A stretch of DNA of 64,000 nt, taken from assembly GCF_029168335.1 (NCBI RefSeq), contig NZ_JARGYC010000009.1:29161-93160 (forward strand), read 5' to 3'. Positions 50,399-59,032 of this stretch are shown here, in pieces. This DNA comes from Psychromarinibacter sediminicola (GTDB taxonomy: Bacteria > Pseudomonadota > Alphaproteobacteria > Rhodobacterales > Rhodobacteraceae). Under the pieces are notes generated by a model. That model searched no databases. It was not told the origin of the DNA and was given only the letters and a program-made list of their open reading frames with translations. The translations under genes were made by a program, and so were the position numbers. Every line of letters starts with the position of its first letter. Position 1 is the stretch's first letter.

Positions 50399-52771
50399 AT
50401 GAGCAGCTTCCCCGAAGACGACGCCTTCGACGCCGCCGAACGACAGTCGCTGTCGCAACAGGCGATGGCCGCCCGCCCCGCACCCTATCTCGACGGCCTG
50501 AACCCCGCCCAGCGGCAGGCGGTCGAGGCGCTGGACGGCCCGGTCCTGATGCTGGCCGGCGCCGGCACCGGCAAGACCAAGGCGCTGACCACCCGCATCG
50601 CGCATCTGCTGAACACCGGCAAGGCGCGCCCGAACGAGATCCTCGCCGTCACCTTCACCAACAAGGCCGCCCGCGAGATGAAGGAGCGCGTCGCCCAGCT
50701 CCTCGGCCAGACGGTCGAGGGGATGCCCTGGCTCGGCACCTTCCACGCAATCTGCGTCAAGCTCCTGCGCCGCCACGCCGAACTGGTCGGGCTGAAGTCG
50801 AACTTCACCATCCTCGACACCGACGACCAGATCCGCCTTCTGAAGCAACTGATCGTCGCCGCCGACATAGACGAGAAACGCTGGCCGCCCCGGATGCTGT
50901 CGGGCATCATCGACAACTGGAAGAACAGGGCGTGGACGCCGGACAAGGTGCCGGCGGGCGAGGCCAACGCCTTCAACCGCCGCGGCACCGAGCTTTACGC
51001 GCAATACCAGGCTCGACTGAAAGAGCTGAACGCCGTTGATTTCGGCGACCTCCTGCTGCATGTCCTGACCATCTTCCAGACCCACGAGGACGTGCTCCAG
51101 CAATACCAGCGCTGGTTCCGCTACATCCTGGTGGACGAATACCAGGACACCAACGTCGCCCAGTACCTCTGGCTGCGCCTGCTGGCCCAGGGGCACCGCA
51201 ACGTCTGCTGCGTCGGCGACGACGACCAGTCGATCTATGGCTGGCGCGGCGCCGAGGTGGGCAACATCCTGCGCTTCGAAAAGGATTTCCCCGGCGCCAC
51301 CGTGGTCCGGCTGGAACAGAACTACCGCTCCACGCCGCATATCCTCGCCGCCGCCTCGGGCGTGATCGCCGCGAACGAGGGGCGGCTCGGCAAGACCCTC
51401 TTCACCGACCTGACCGAGGGCGAGAAGCTGCGCCTGATCGGCCACTGGGACGGCGAGGAAGAGGCCCGCTGGATCGGCGAGGAGCTGGAGGCGATGCAGG
51501 GCGGCACCCGGGGCCTGCGGCCGATGTCGCTCGACGACTGCGCCATCCTGGTGCGCGCCTCGCATCAGATGCGCGCCTTCGAGGACCGGTTCCTGACCAT
51601 CGGCCTGCCGTATCGCGTCATCGGCGGCCCCCGCTTCTACGAGCGGATGGAGATCCGCGACGCCATGGCCTATTTCCGCGTCGCCTGCTCGCCCGACGAC
51701 GACCTGGCCTTCGAGCGCATCGCGAACACGCCGAAACGCGGGGCAGGGGACAAGGCGCAGCAGACCATGCAGCGCACCGCCCGCTCGAACGGCGTGTCCT
51801 TGCTGGAAGGCGCCCGGCTCGCCGTGTCGGCCGACCTGCTGACCGGCAAGGCCAAGGGGCAGATCGGCACGCTGGTCGAGCAATTCGACCGCTGGCACGA
51901 GAAGGCGCTCGACCCGAAACAGAACCACGTCGAACTCGCCGAGCAGATCCTGGACGAATCCGGCTACACCGCGATGTGGCAGAACGACAAGACGCCCGAG
52001 GCGCCGGGCCGGCTGGAAAACCTCAAGGAGCTCGTCAAGGCGCTGGAGGAGTTCGACAACCTGCAGGGCTTTCTCGAACACGTCGCCCTGATCATGGACA
52101 ACGAGACCGAGGAGCAGGGCGCCAAGGTGTCGATCATGACGCTGCACGCCGCCAAGGGCCTCGAATTCCCCGCCGTCTTCCTGCCGGGCTGGGAGGACGG
52201 CCTGTTCCCCTCGCAACGCTCGATGGACGAGTCGGGCCTCAAGGGGCTCGAAGAGGAACGCCGCCTCGCCTATGTCGGCATCACCCGCGCGCAGGAGCTC
52301 TGCACCATCTCGTTTGCCGCCAACCGCCGCGTCTACGGGCAATGGCAGTCGGCGCTGCCGTCGCGCTTCATCGACGAACTGCCCGAGGCGCATGTCGAGG
52401 TGCTGACGCCCCCGGGCCTCTACGGCGGCGGCTACGGCGCGGCGGCCCCGAGCGCGGCCCCGGGCCCCGGGATCATGGACCGGGCGGCCGAGGCGAACGT
52501 CTACAACTCCCCCGGCTGGCGCCGGTTGCAGGCCCGCCAGGCCCAGCGCCCGATGAGCCAGCCGCGCGAAAGCCGCACCCAGGTGATCGACCTCGACGCC
52601 GTCTCGGCCTTCACGCAAGGCGACCGCGTGTTCCACAAGAAATTCGGCTACGGCTACGTCATGGGGATCGAGGGCGACAAGCTCGACATCGAGTTCGAGA
52701 AGGCCGGCGCCAAGAAAGTGGTGGCCAAATTCGTGGTCGCCGCCGAACGCGCCGACGACGTCCCCTTCTGA
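50399..52771 (+). CDS. uvrD: UvrD/PcrA-type DNA helicase
   Basis: A 790-residue superfamily 1 3'-5' helicase used in nucleotide excision and mismatch repair. Visible motifs: Q-motif LNPAQRQAV, Walker A AGAGTGKTKAL, motif II VDEYQDTN, motif III GDDDQSIYGWRGA, motif IV LEQNYRST, motif V TLHAAKGLEF and motif VI EERRLAYVGITRA. The C-terminal region ends with a small DNA-RNA polymerase-binding-like fold (GDRVFHKKFGYGYVMGIEGDKL) usual in PcrA/UvrD. Divergent from the ZIP gene with a 150-bp gap. Confidence 0.96.
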   Translation: MSSFPEDDAFDAAERQSLSQQAMAARPAPYLDGLNPAQRQAVEALDGPVLMLAGAGTGKTKALTTRIAHLLNTGKARPNEILAVTFTNKAAREMKERVAQLLGQTVEGMPWLGTFHAICVKLLRRHAELVGLKSNFTILDTDDQIRLLKQLIVAADIDEKRWPPRMLSGIIDNWKNRAWTPDKVPAGEANAFNRRGTELYAQYQARLKELNAVDFGDLLLHVLTIFQTHEDVLQQYQRWFRYILVDEYQDTNVAQYLWLRLLAQGHRNVCCVGDDDQSIYGWRGAEVGNILRFEKDFPGATVVRLEQNYRSTPHILAAASGVIAANEGRLGKTLFTDLTEGEKLRLIGHWDGEEEARWIGEELEAMQGGTRGLRPMSLDDCAILVRASHQMRAFEDRFLTIGLPYRVIGGPRFYERMEIRDAMAYFRVACSPDDDLAFERIANTPKRGAGDKAQQTMQRTARSNGVSLLEGARLAVSADLLTGKAKGQIGTLVEQFDRWHEKALDPKQNHVELAEQILDESGYTAMWQNDKTPEAPGRLENLKELVKALEEFDNLQGFLEHVALIMDNETEEQGAKVSIMTLHAAKGLEFPAVFLPGWEDGLFPSQRSMDESGLKGLEEERRLAYVGITRAQELCTISFAANRRVYGQWQSALPSRFIDELPEAHVEVLTPPGLYGGGYGAAAPSAAPGPGIMDRAAEANVYNSPGWRRLQARQAQRPMSQPRESRTQVIDLDAVSAFTQGDRVFHKKFGYGYVMGIEGDKLDIEFEKAGAKKVVAKFVVAAERADDVPF

Positions 52772-52833
52772 CGCCGGCCGGCGCTCGCGCGTCCCGCGCA
52801 TCGCCCCGCCCGCCGTCCCGACGCGCCACGCTG

Positions 52834-52853
52834 CTTCTTCTCGTTTCAAATAC
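52834..52853 (-). repeat. Copy of the dispersed 20-nt motif after uvrD
   Basis: On the minus strand GTATTTGAAACGAGAAGAAG, nearly identical to the copies at 990, 1158 (minus) and 44162. It lies in the 275-bp gap between uvrD and ychF, which otherwise shows no gene. Confidence 0.7.
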
Positions 52854-53046
52854 GTCGGGGAGCCGTTCATCGTGCGCCATCGGTGCAAGCACGATGGACG
52901 GCGGGGCCGGCCCCTCGCTCCCGCCCGCACCACACGCGCCGCCGGCTCCCCCTTACACCGGCGAGAAAGCCCGCAAGGGCTGACGAGCCTTGACCCTGCC
53001 ACCGGTCCGACCCTACATGCGCCGCGGCACAGGCAAGGAAAGACCA

Positions 53047-54144
53047 ATGGGCTTCAAGACCGGCATCGTGGGGCTGCCCAACGTGGGCAAGTCGACGCTG
53101 TTCAACGCGCTGACACGGACCGCCGCGGCGCAGGCGGCGAACTTCCCGTTCTGCACCATCGAGCCCAATGTGGGCGAGGTCGCGGTCCCCGACACGCGGC
53201 TCGCGAAACTCGCCGACATCGCCAAGTCGAAACAGGTCATCCCCACCCGGCTGACCTTCGTCGACATCGCCGGGCTGGTGAAGGGCGCCTCCAAGGGCGA
53301 GGGGCTGGGCAACCAGTTCCTCGCCAACATCCGCGAGGTCGACGCCATCGCCCATGTCCTGCGCTGCTTCGAGGATCCGGACGTCACCCATGTCGAGGGC
53401 CGCGTCGACCCGGTGGCCGATGCCGAGACGATCGAGACCGAGCTGATGCTCGCCGATCTCGAATCGATCGAGAAGCGGCTGCAGGGCCTCGTGCGCAAGG
53501 TCCGCGGCGGCGACAAGGAGGCCGTCCTGCAGGAGCGCCTGCTGAAACAGGCCGCCGAAGCGCTGGAAGACGGCCGCCCCGCCCGCACCGTCGCGGTGGC
53601 CGAGGACGACCGCAAGACCTGGCAGGGCCTCCAGCTTCTCACCCAGAAGCCCGTGCTCTACGTCTGCAACGTCGACGAGGCCGAGGCCGCCACCGGCAAC
53701 GCCCATTCCGAGGCCATCGCGAAGAAGGCGGCCGAGGAAGGCGCCGTCTCGGTCGTGATCTCCGCCAGGATCGAGGAGGAGATCAGCCAGCTCGACGCCG
53801 AGGAGGCGGAGATGTTCCTGGACGAGATGGGGCTGGAAGAGGCCGGCCTCGACCGGATGATCCGCGCCGGCTACGAGCTTCTCGGCCTACAGACCTATTT
53901 CACCGTCGGTCCCAAGGAGGCCCGCGCCTGGACCGTCCGCCGCGGCACGCTCGCCCCGCAGGCCGCCGGCGTCATCCATGGAGACTTCGAGCGCGGCTTC
54001 ATCCGCGCCGAGACCATCGCCTATGACGACTTCGTCGCGCTGAACGGTGAGCAGGGGGCGAAGGACGCCGGCAAGATGCGGGTCGAGGGCAAGGCCTACG
54101 AGGTGAAGGACGGCGACGTCCTGCACTTCCTGTTCAACGCCTGA
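53047..54144 (+). CDS. ychF: Ribosome-associated ATPase YchF (Obg-like)
   Basis: A 365-residue P-loop protein of the OBG family: G1 GLPNVGKST, G3 DIAGLVKGASKGEGLGNQFL, a coiled-coil insertion around residues 125-200 and the C-terminal TGS domain (WTVRRGTLAPQAAGVIHGDFERGFIRAET). YchF prefers ATP to GTP, binds ribosomes and affects stress responses. ATG 53047 with AAGGAAAG upstream. Followed by a convergent secreted-protein gene. Confidence 0.97.
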   Translation: MGFKTGIVGLPNVGKSTLFNALTRTAAAQAANFPFCTIEPNVGEVAVPDTRLAKLADIAKSKQVIPTRLTFVDIAGLVKGASKGEGLGNQFLANIREVDAIAHVLRCFEDPDVTHVEGRVDPVADAETIETELMLADLESIEKRLQGLVRKVRGGDKEAVLQERLLKQAAEALEDGRPARTVAVAEDDRKTWQGLQLLTQKPVLYVCNVDEAEAATGNAHSEAIAKKAAEEGAVSVVISARIEEEISQLDAEEAEMFLDEMGLEEAGLDRMIRAGYELLGLQTYFTVGPKEARAWTVRRGTLAPQAAGVIHGDFERGFIRAETIAYDDFVALNGEQGAKDAGKMRVEGKAYEVKDGDVLHFLFNA

Positions 54145-54150
54145 CCCGGC

Positions 54151-54603
54151 TCACTCCCCGACGGCGAGATCCACGTCACGCCCGGCGAACTCGTCCAGCG
54201 CGCCGAGAATCCCCATGCGCTGGGCGATCAGGTACTCCCCCGTCAGGCTGACCGTCCGCACCGGGCCGTCCGAGGGGCCGAACAGCCGCCGCATGTTCAT
54301 CTCCACCACGGTGGCCTTCAGCTCCGCCAGCCGCGCCAGGTAGGCCCGCGCCCGGCGCCGTGTCTCCGGCCCGGCCGCCGCGCCCGTCAGGCGGTCCAGC
54401 GCCCGGCCGCAGCTCGACGCCAGCCGGTCCACCAGCAGTGCGTCCTCCTCCGACGCCAGCGCATCGCTGCGGTTTTCGTAATGGGTGCAGGTGGCGCGGT
54501 AGACCTCGACCTGTCGCGCGGTGATCGCCTCTCCGGCCGGGGCCGGCCCGGCCAGCCAGACGGCACAGACAATGGCGATTAGGCTGCGGATCCGCGTGGT
54601 CAT
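54151..54603 (-). CDS. Small secreted protein of unknown function
   Basis: A 150-residue product with a signal peptide (MTTRIRSLIAIVCAVWLAGPAPAG) and a helical mature part with a Cys pair (ATCTHYENR and ASSCGRALD), about 30 residues apart. The form resembles the protein at 374-799. ATG 54603 is preceded by GAGGG; the longer frame to 54735 has no signal peptide logic. Function unknown. The 237-bp gap to the divergent sulfatase gene contains both promoters. Confidence 0.7.
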   Translation of the reverse strand: MTTRIRSLIAIVCAVWLAGPAPAGEAITARQVEVYRATCTHYENRSDALASEEDALLVDRLASSCGRALDRLTGAAAGPETRRRARAYLARLAELKATVVEMNMRRLFGPSDGPVRTVSLTGEYLIAQRMGILGALDEFAGRDVDLAVGE

Positions 54604-54840
54604 CTGTCCCTCGACCTCCCGTTTTCTGTGTTTCCCGCAGCCTGTCACGCCGCCGGCCGCGCGCGAAAACAAACTCCGCACCCGCCTGCAGGATTCTGCC
54701 GAGCCCTGTGGCTTTTGGAACAATGTCTCCGACAACCGTTACCAGTCGCTTAAACCCGGTCATTAACGGATTACCTTGTCCCCGACCGCGCCCCCCGGCT
54801 AGGCTGCGCCCGGCACACCGGCAGGACAGGGAACGCCGCC

Positions 54841-56490
54841 ATGAACATCCTTTTCGTCATGTACGACCAGCTGCGCTTCGACTACCTGTCCTGCGCCGGG
54901 CATCCGCACCTGCATACGCCCAACTTCGACCGCGTCGCCGCCCGCGGCGTCCGCTTCGCCAACGCCTACGTCCAGTCCCCGGTCTGCGGCGCCTCGCGGA
55001 TGAGCTTCTACACCGGCCGCTACGTCTCGTCCCATGGCGCGCAGTGGAACGGCTTCCCCCTGCGCGTGGGCGAGATGACCCTGGGCGACCACTTGCGCAA
55101 GCTCGGCATGGGCTGCTGGCTGATCGGCAAGACCCACATGAAGGCCGACGCCGAGGGCATGGCCCGCCTCGGCCTGGCGCCGGACACGGAAATCGGCGCC
55201 CGCCAGGCGGAATGCGGCTTCGACGCCTGGGCCCGCGACGACGGGCTCTGGGGCGAGGGCCCCGACGGCTTCTACGACGCGAAACGCTCGCCCTATAACG
55301 AGTACCTGAAGTCCAAGGGCTACGACGGCACCAACCCCTGGGCCGACTACGCCAATGCCGGCGTCGAGGACGGCGAGATCGCCTCGGGCTGGATGTTCCA
55401 GAACGCCGACAAGCCCGCCAATATCCGCGAGGAGGACAGCGAGACGCCCTGGCTGACGGGCGAGGCGATCCGCTTCATCGAGGCCACCGAGGAGCCGTGG
55501 TGCTGCCACCTCTCCTATATCAAGCCGCACTGGCCCTATATCGTCCCCGCGCCCTACCACGCCATGTACGGCGCCAACCACGTCCCCGCCGCCACCCGCG
55601 ACGCGCGCGAGCTGGACAACCCGCATCCGGTGCTGAACGCCTTCCAGTCCAACAAGATCGCTGCCGCCTTCCGCCAGGACGCGGTGCGCCGCAAGGTCAT
55701 CCCGGCCTATATGGGCCTGATCAAGCAATGCGACGACCAGCTCGGCCGCCTGCTCGACTACCTGGACGAGACCGGCCGCGCCGACGACACCATGATCGTG
55801 CTGACCTCGGACCACGGCGACTATCTGGGCGATCACTGGCTGGGCGAGAAGGATTTGTTCCACGAACCCTCGGTCAGGATCCCGATGATCGTCTGCGACC
55901 CGCGGGCGGAGGCCGACGCCACCCGCGGTACGACCTGCGACGCGCTGGTCGAATCCATCGACCTCGCCGCCACCTTCGTCGAGGCCGCGGGCGGCACCGT
56001 GCCGGACCACATCATCGAGGGCCGCTCGCTCCTGCCGTGGCTGCGCGGCGAAACGCCGGACTGGCGCGACTACGTGATCAGCGAATACGACTATTCCGTC
56101 ACGCCGATGCGCGCCGCGCTGGACGTCTCCTCCCGCGATGCCCGCATGTTCATGGTGTTCGACGGCCGCTGGAAGCTCATACATTTCGAGGGCGGCTTCC
56201 GGCCGATGCTGTTCGACCTCGAATCCGACCCGGACGAGTACGACGACCTCGCCAAGGCGGGCGGGCATGAAGCGGAAATCGACCGCCTCTACGACCTGCT
56301 CGCCCAATGGGGCCGCCGCATGTCGCAGCGCGTCACCCGCTCGGAGGCCGACCTCGACGCGATGCGCGGGGCCTCGGCGCGCAAGGGCATCCTGCCATTC
56401 CTCACCGACGGGTCCGAGGTGCCGGACGAGCTGACGGTGAAATACCGCGGCCCCGCCCGGCAGGTCTATGTCGAGGACGAGGGCGACTGA
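54841..56490 (+). CDS. Sulfatase / phosphonate monoester hydrolase family enzyme
   Basis: A 549-residue alkaline-phosphatase-superfamily enzyme that hydrolyses sulfate or phosphonate esters. The nucleophile motif is C49-G-A-S-R53 within VCGASRMSFYTGRY, where Cys would be converted to formylglycine; the usual Pro at the third position is Ala. Metal ligands are visible at the N-terminus (MYDQ) and in TSDHGDYLGDH. Overall it resembles phosphonate monoester hydrolases (PMH) and choline-sulfatase-like enzymes. No signal peptide, so cytoplasmic. A maturation enzyme for formylglycine is not in the window. Confidence 0.88.
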   Translation: MNILFVMYDQLRFDYLSCAGHPHLHTPNFDRVAARGVRFANAYVQSPVCGASRMSFYTGRYVSSHGAQWNGFPLRVGEMTLGDHLRKLGMGCWLIGKTHMKADAEGMARLGLAPDTEIGARQAECGFDAWARDDGLWGEGPDGFYDAKRSPYNEYLKSKGYDGTNPWADYANAGVEDGEIASGWMFQNADKPANIREEDSETPWLTGEAIRFIEATEEPWCCHLSYIKPHWPYIVPAPYHAMYGANHVPAATRDARELDNPHPVLNAFQSNKIAAAFRQDAVRRKVIPAYMGLIKQCDDQLGRLLDYLDETGRADDTMIVLTSDHGDYLGDHWLGEKDLFHEPSVRIPMIVCDPRAEADATRGTTCDALVESIDLAATFVEAAGGTVPDHIIEGRSLLPWLRGETPDWRDYVISEYDYSVTPMRAALDVSSRDARMFMVFDGRWKLIHFEGGFRPMLFDLESDPDEYDDLAKAGGHEAEIDRLYDLLAQWGRRMSQRVTRSEADLDAMRGASARKGILPFLTDGSEVPDELTVKYRGPARQVYVEDEGD

Positions 56491-56508
56491 GCCGCCGACG
56501 GAACCGTC

Positions 56509-56741
56509 CTGCTCCAACAATCGGAGCAGCGGTATGACGTGCAGCGCCGTCCGGCCTGGGCGGGGTTGTGCTCTGCGATGCCGCGCCCAAAAGCATCCAC
56601 CTCGCGCGCTCTGAACCACCTTCGCCAAAAGCGCCGCCCCGGGGGGGCGGGTCTCTCGGGCATTTCGTTCCGAAATGCCCTGCCGACAGGCGATTGCAGG
56701 GCAATCGCCGAGAGGCGGCGCTGCACGGCGTGCCGCCGTGC
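56509..56741. repeat. Cluster of five hairpins in the convergent gap after the sulfatase gene
   Basis: Perfect stems: CTGCTCC/GGAGCAG (56509-56529), CCGCCCC/GGGGCGG (56634-56650), GGGCATTTCG/CGAAATGCCC (56658-56680), GGCGATTGC/GCAATCGCC (56689-56709) and GCACGGC/GCCGTGC (56723-56741). The last four follow each other almost without space, as do the three palindromes after ribD. They probably terminate both convergent genes but look like a small repeat array. Confidence 0.75.
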
Positions 56742-56775
56742 GGGACATATGATCTTTGGCGCGCGCAGGAAATAA

Positions 56776-57816
56776 CTACCGCACCTGCGCCGCCACCAGC
56801 GCCTTGCGCGACTCCCCCTGCCGCTCCAGCATCCAGCCCGGATACTCCGCCGGCAGCGCGGTCACCTCGTCCAGCGCCGCCAGATCCGCCTCCGACAACG
56901 TCACGTCGCAGGCCCCGATATTGTCGGTCAGCTGATCGACCCGCTTCGCGCCGACGATCACGCTGCTCACCACCTTCTGGTGCAACAGCCACGCCAAAGC
57001 CACCTGCGCCACGCTGCAGCCCTTCGCGTCGGCGATCCCGCGCATCACGTCGATGGCGTCATAGGCGCGGTCCTGGTCCACCGGCGGAAAGTCGAAATCC
57101 ACCCGCCGGCCCTCGGCCGTCCGGCCGTCGCGGTCGTACTTGCCCGACAGGAACCCGCCGGCCAGCGGCGACCACACCATCAGGCCCACATCCTCCGACA
57201 GCAGCATCGGCACGATCTCGCGCTCCAGGTCGCGGCCGGCCAGCGTGTAATAGGCCTGCAACGACACGATGGGCGCCAGCCGCCGCGCCTCGGCGATCCC
57301 CATCGCCTTGACGATCTGCCAGGCCGCCCAGTTCGACAACCCGACATACCGCACATGGCCATGCGCGACGAGCGTGTTCAGCGCCTCCAGCGATTCTGCG
57401 ATGGGGGTCGCCGGGTCGAAGCCGTGCAGCTGATACAGGTCGATATGATCGAGCTGCATGCGCCTCAGGCTGGCCTTCACCTGGTCCATGATATGCCCGC
57501 GCGAGGCGCCCCGCGCGTTCGGACCCTCGCCCATCTGGCCGTGGACCTTGGTGGCGATCACCACCTCCTCGCGCGCCACGCCGAGGTTCTTCAGCGACTG
57601 GCCCAGGATCTCCTCGCTGCGGCCGCCGGCATAGATGTTGGCAGTGTCGATGAAGTTGATGCCGGCCCCCAGCGCGGTGCGGACCAGCGCGTCGGCCTCG
57701 TCCTGCTGCAACTGGCCGATCTGGCCCCACAGGCCGTCCGAGCCGCCGAACGTCATGGTGCCCAGGCAAAGTTCGGAAACGTAAAGGCCGCTATGGCCAA
57801 GGCGACGGTATCGCAT
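56776..57816 (-). CDS. Aldo/keto reductase
   Basis: A 346-residue NADPH-dependent reductase of the AKR TIM-barrel family with the usual tetrad: Asp/Tyr in FIDTANIYAGG, Lys in IATKVHG and His in LYQLHGF. It reduces aldehydes or ketones; the close form is YdjG/YajO-like. The start is ATG 57816 with AAGGACAG upstream. It is divergent from an AraC-type regulator (170-bp gap), the same arrangement as yqhC next to yqhD-dkgA in E. coli, so aldehyde-responsive control is likely. Confidence 0.92.
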   Translation of the reverse strand: MRYRRLGHSGLYVSELCLGTMTFGGSDGLWGQIGQLQQDEADALVRTALGAGINFIDTANIYAGGRSEEILGQSLKNLGVAREEVVIATKVHGQMGEGPNARGASRGHIMDQVKASLRRMQLDHIDLYQLHGFDPATPIAESLEALNTLVAHGHVRYVGLSNWAAWQIVKAMGIAEARRLAPIVSLQAYYTLAGRDLEREIVPMLLSEDVGLMVWSPLAGGFLSGKYDRDGRTAEGRRVDFDFPPVDQDRAYDAIDVMRGIADAKGCSVAQVALAWLLHQKVVSSVIVGAKRVDQLTDNIGACDVTLSEADLAALDEVTALPAEYPGWMLERQGESRKALVAAQVR

Positions 57817-57986
57817 CCTGTCTGTCCTTCTTCGGAAAGTCCGGGCCGGGATGTGTCCCGGCATGGGTTTCATCTGGGGCGCGGGCGCGGTCTGTCGCCA
57901 CGCCGATCCTCGCGAAATCCTGCACGATCCTCTCAATCGCCACCATGCGACGTGGCGCGGTCCCCGAAACCGGGTAGTGTGGCGCC

Positions 57987-58892
57987 ATGACACAGCCCGA
58001 CCTCGCCCCCCTCATCGGCGACGCCCTGGCGCTCTGGCGGCGCCATGGTGGTAGCTGCCCGATCCCCGGCCTGTCGCTGACCGTGACAGAGGCGCCGATG
58101 GGGCCGATCCATGTCGTCTACCGGCCCTCCATGTGCATCGTGCTGCAAGGGGCAAAGATCAGCCACCTCGGCGAAACCGCCTATCGCTACGGCGCGGGCA
58201 ATTGCCTGATCACGTCGATGGATGTCCCGATCCGCGCCGACATCGTGGGCGCCACCCCGGACGCGCCCTATATCGCCGCCGTGGTCACGCTGGACCCGGC
58301 GACCATCGCCGACCTGCTGCTGGAACTGCCCGCCGACGCGCCGGCGGCGCCACCCGAGCCCGCGGCGCTCAGCGTCCACCCGCTCTCGGCCGACCTCCTG
58401 GATCCGCTGTCCCGGCTGATGGCGCTGGCGGTGCGGCCGCGCGACATCCCCGTCCTCGCGCCGATGATCCGGCGCGAGATCGTGTGGCAGCTGCTGAACG
58501 GCCCGCAGGGCGGGGTGCTGCGCCAGATCGGCCTGACCGACAGCCGCACGGCGCGCATCGGCCGCGCCATCGCCTGGGTGCGCGAGAACTTCGCCCGGAC
58601 CCTCAGCGTGCCGCACCTGGCCGCGCTGGCGGGGATGAGCCCGGCGACCTTCCACCGCCATTTCAAGGCGGCGACGGCGATGACCCCGGTGCAGTTCCAG
58701 AAATCCCTGCGCCTGCAGGAGGCGCGGCGGCTGCTGCTGGCCGACGGCTCCGACGTGGCACAGGTCGGCTTCGCCATCGGCTACGAGAGCCCGTCGCAGT
58801 TCAGCCGCGAATACCGCCGCATGTTCGGCGCCCCGCCGGGCCGCGACGGCGCCCAGATCCGCCGCGCCGTGGTGTCCGAAACGCCCGCGTGA
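57987..58892 (+). CDS. AraC-family regulator (YqhC-like, AraC_N domain)
   Basis: A 301-residue regulator with the AraC_N ligand domain (residues about 35-185: PIHVVYRPSMCIVLQGAKISHLGETAYRYGAGNCLITSMDVP) and two helix-turn-helix units at the C-terminus (LSVPHLAALAGMSPATFHRHFKA and VAQVGFAIGYESPSQFSREYRRMFG). YqhC of this type activates aldehyde reductases. The partner is almost surely the divergent aldo/keto reductase. A strong 26-bp palindrome begins just beyond its stop. Confidence 0.92.
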   Translation: MTQPDLAPLIGDALALWRRHGGSCPIPGLSLTVTEAPMGPIHVVYRPSMCIVLQGAKISHLGETAYRYGAGNCLITSMDVPIRADIVGATPDAPYIAAVVTLDPATIADLLLELPADAPAAPPEPAALSVHPLSADLLDPLSRLMALAVRPRDIPVLAPMIRREIVWQLLNGPQGGVLRQIGLTDSRTARIGRAIAWVRENFARTLSVPHLAALAGMSPATFHRHFKAATAMTPVQFQKSLRLQEARRLLLADGSDVAQVGFAIGYESPSQFSREYRRMFGAPPGRDGAQIRRAVVSETPA

Positions 58893-58932
58893 GGTGCTGG
58901 CAAGGCGTTTCGAAACGCCTTGCCCTGCCACC
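58889..58932. terminator. Very strong hairpin with a perfect 26-bp palindrome after the AraC gene
   Basis: 58897-58922 is a perfect 26-bp palindrome (GGCAAGGCGTTTC and its complement), flanked by a second pair GAGGTG (58889-58894) and CACCTC (58927-58932). The outer left arm includes the TGA stop of the AraC gene. No T-run follows. It resembles the ribD and sulfatase palindromes in being centred on TTC/GAA. Confidence 0.75.
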
Positions 58933-58966
58933 TCCCCTCGGACGTCCAGCCCGGACGCGCATGGAA

Positions 58967-59022
58967 AGTTAGCGCTATCAATAACAATTACAGTGCCTTA
59001 GACCCCCGTCCAACCTCGGACA
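58967..59022 (-). repeat. Composite element copy 2 (15-nt box, 28-nt spacer, 13-nt box)
   Basis: On the minus strand TGTCCGAGGTTGGAC (59022-59008), exactly 28 nt, then GATAGCGCTAACT (58979-58967), preceded by TTATT. Box sequences match copy 1 (22293-22348) at 14/15 and 13/13 positions. It ends the convergent gap between the AraC and dioxygenase genes; further GTCCGAGG repeats lie just upstream at about 10-nt spacing. Confidence 0.7.
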
Positions 59023-59032
59023 CCCTCGGACG

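Noticed and set aside
49547..53047. Very long minus-strand frame of 1166 codons across uvrD
   Set aside because: It is antisense to the clear UvrD helicase; only its last 233 codons (ZIP transporter) show family likeness and a proper start.
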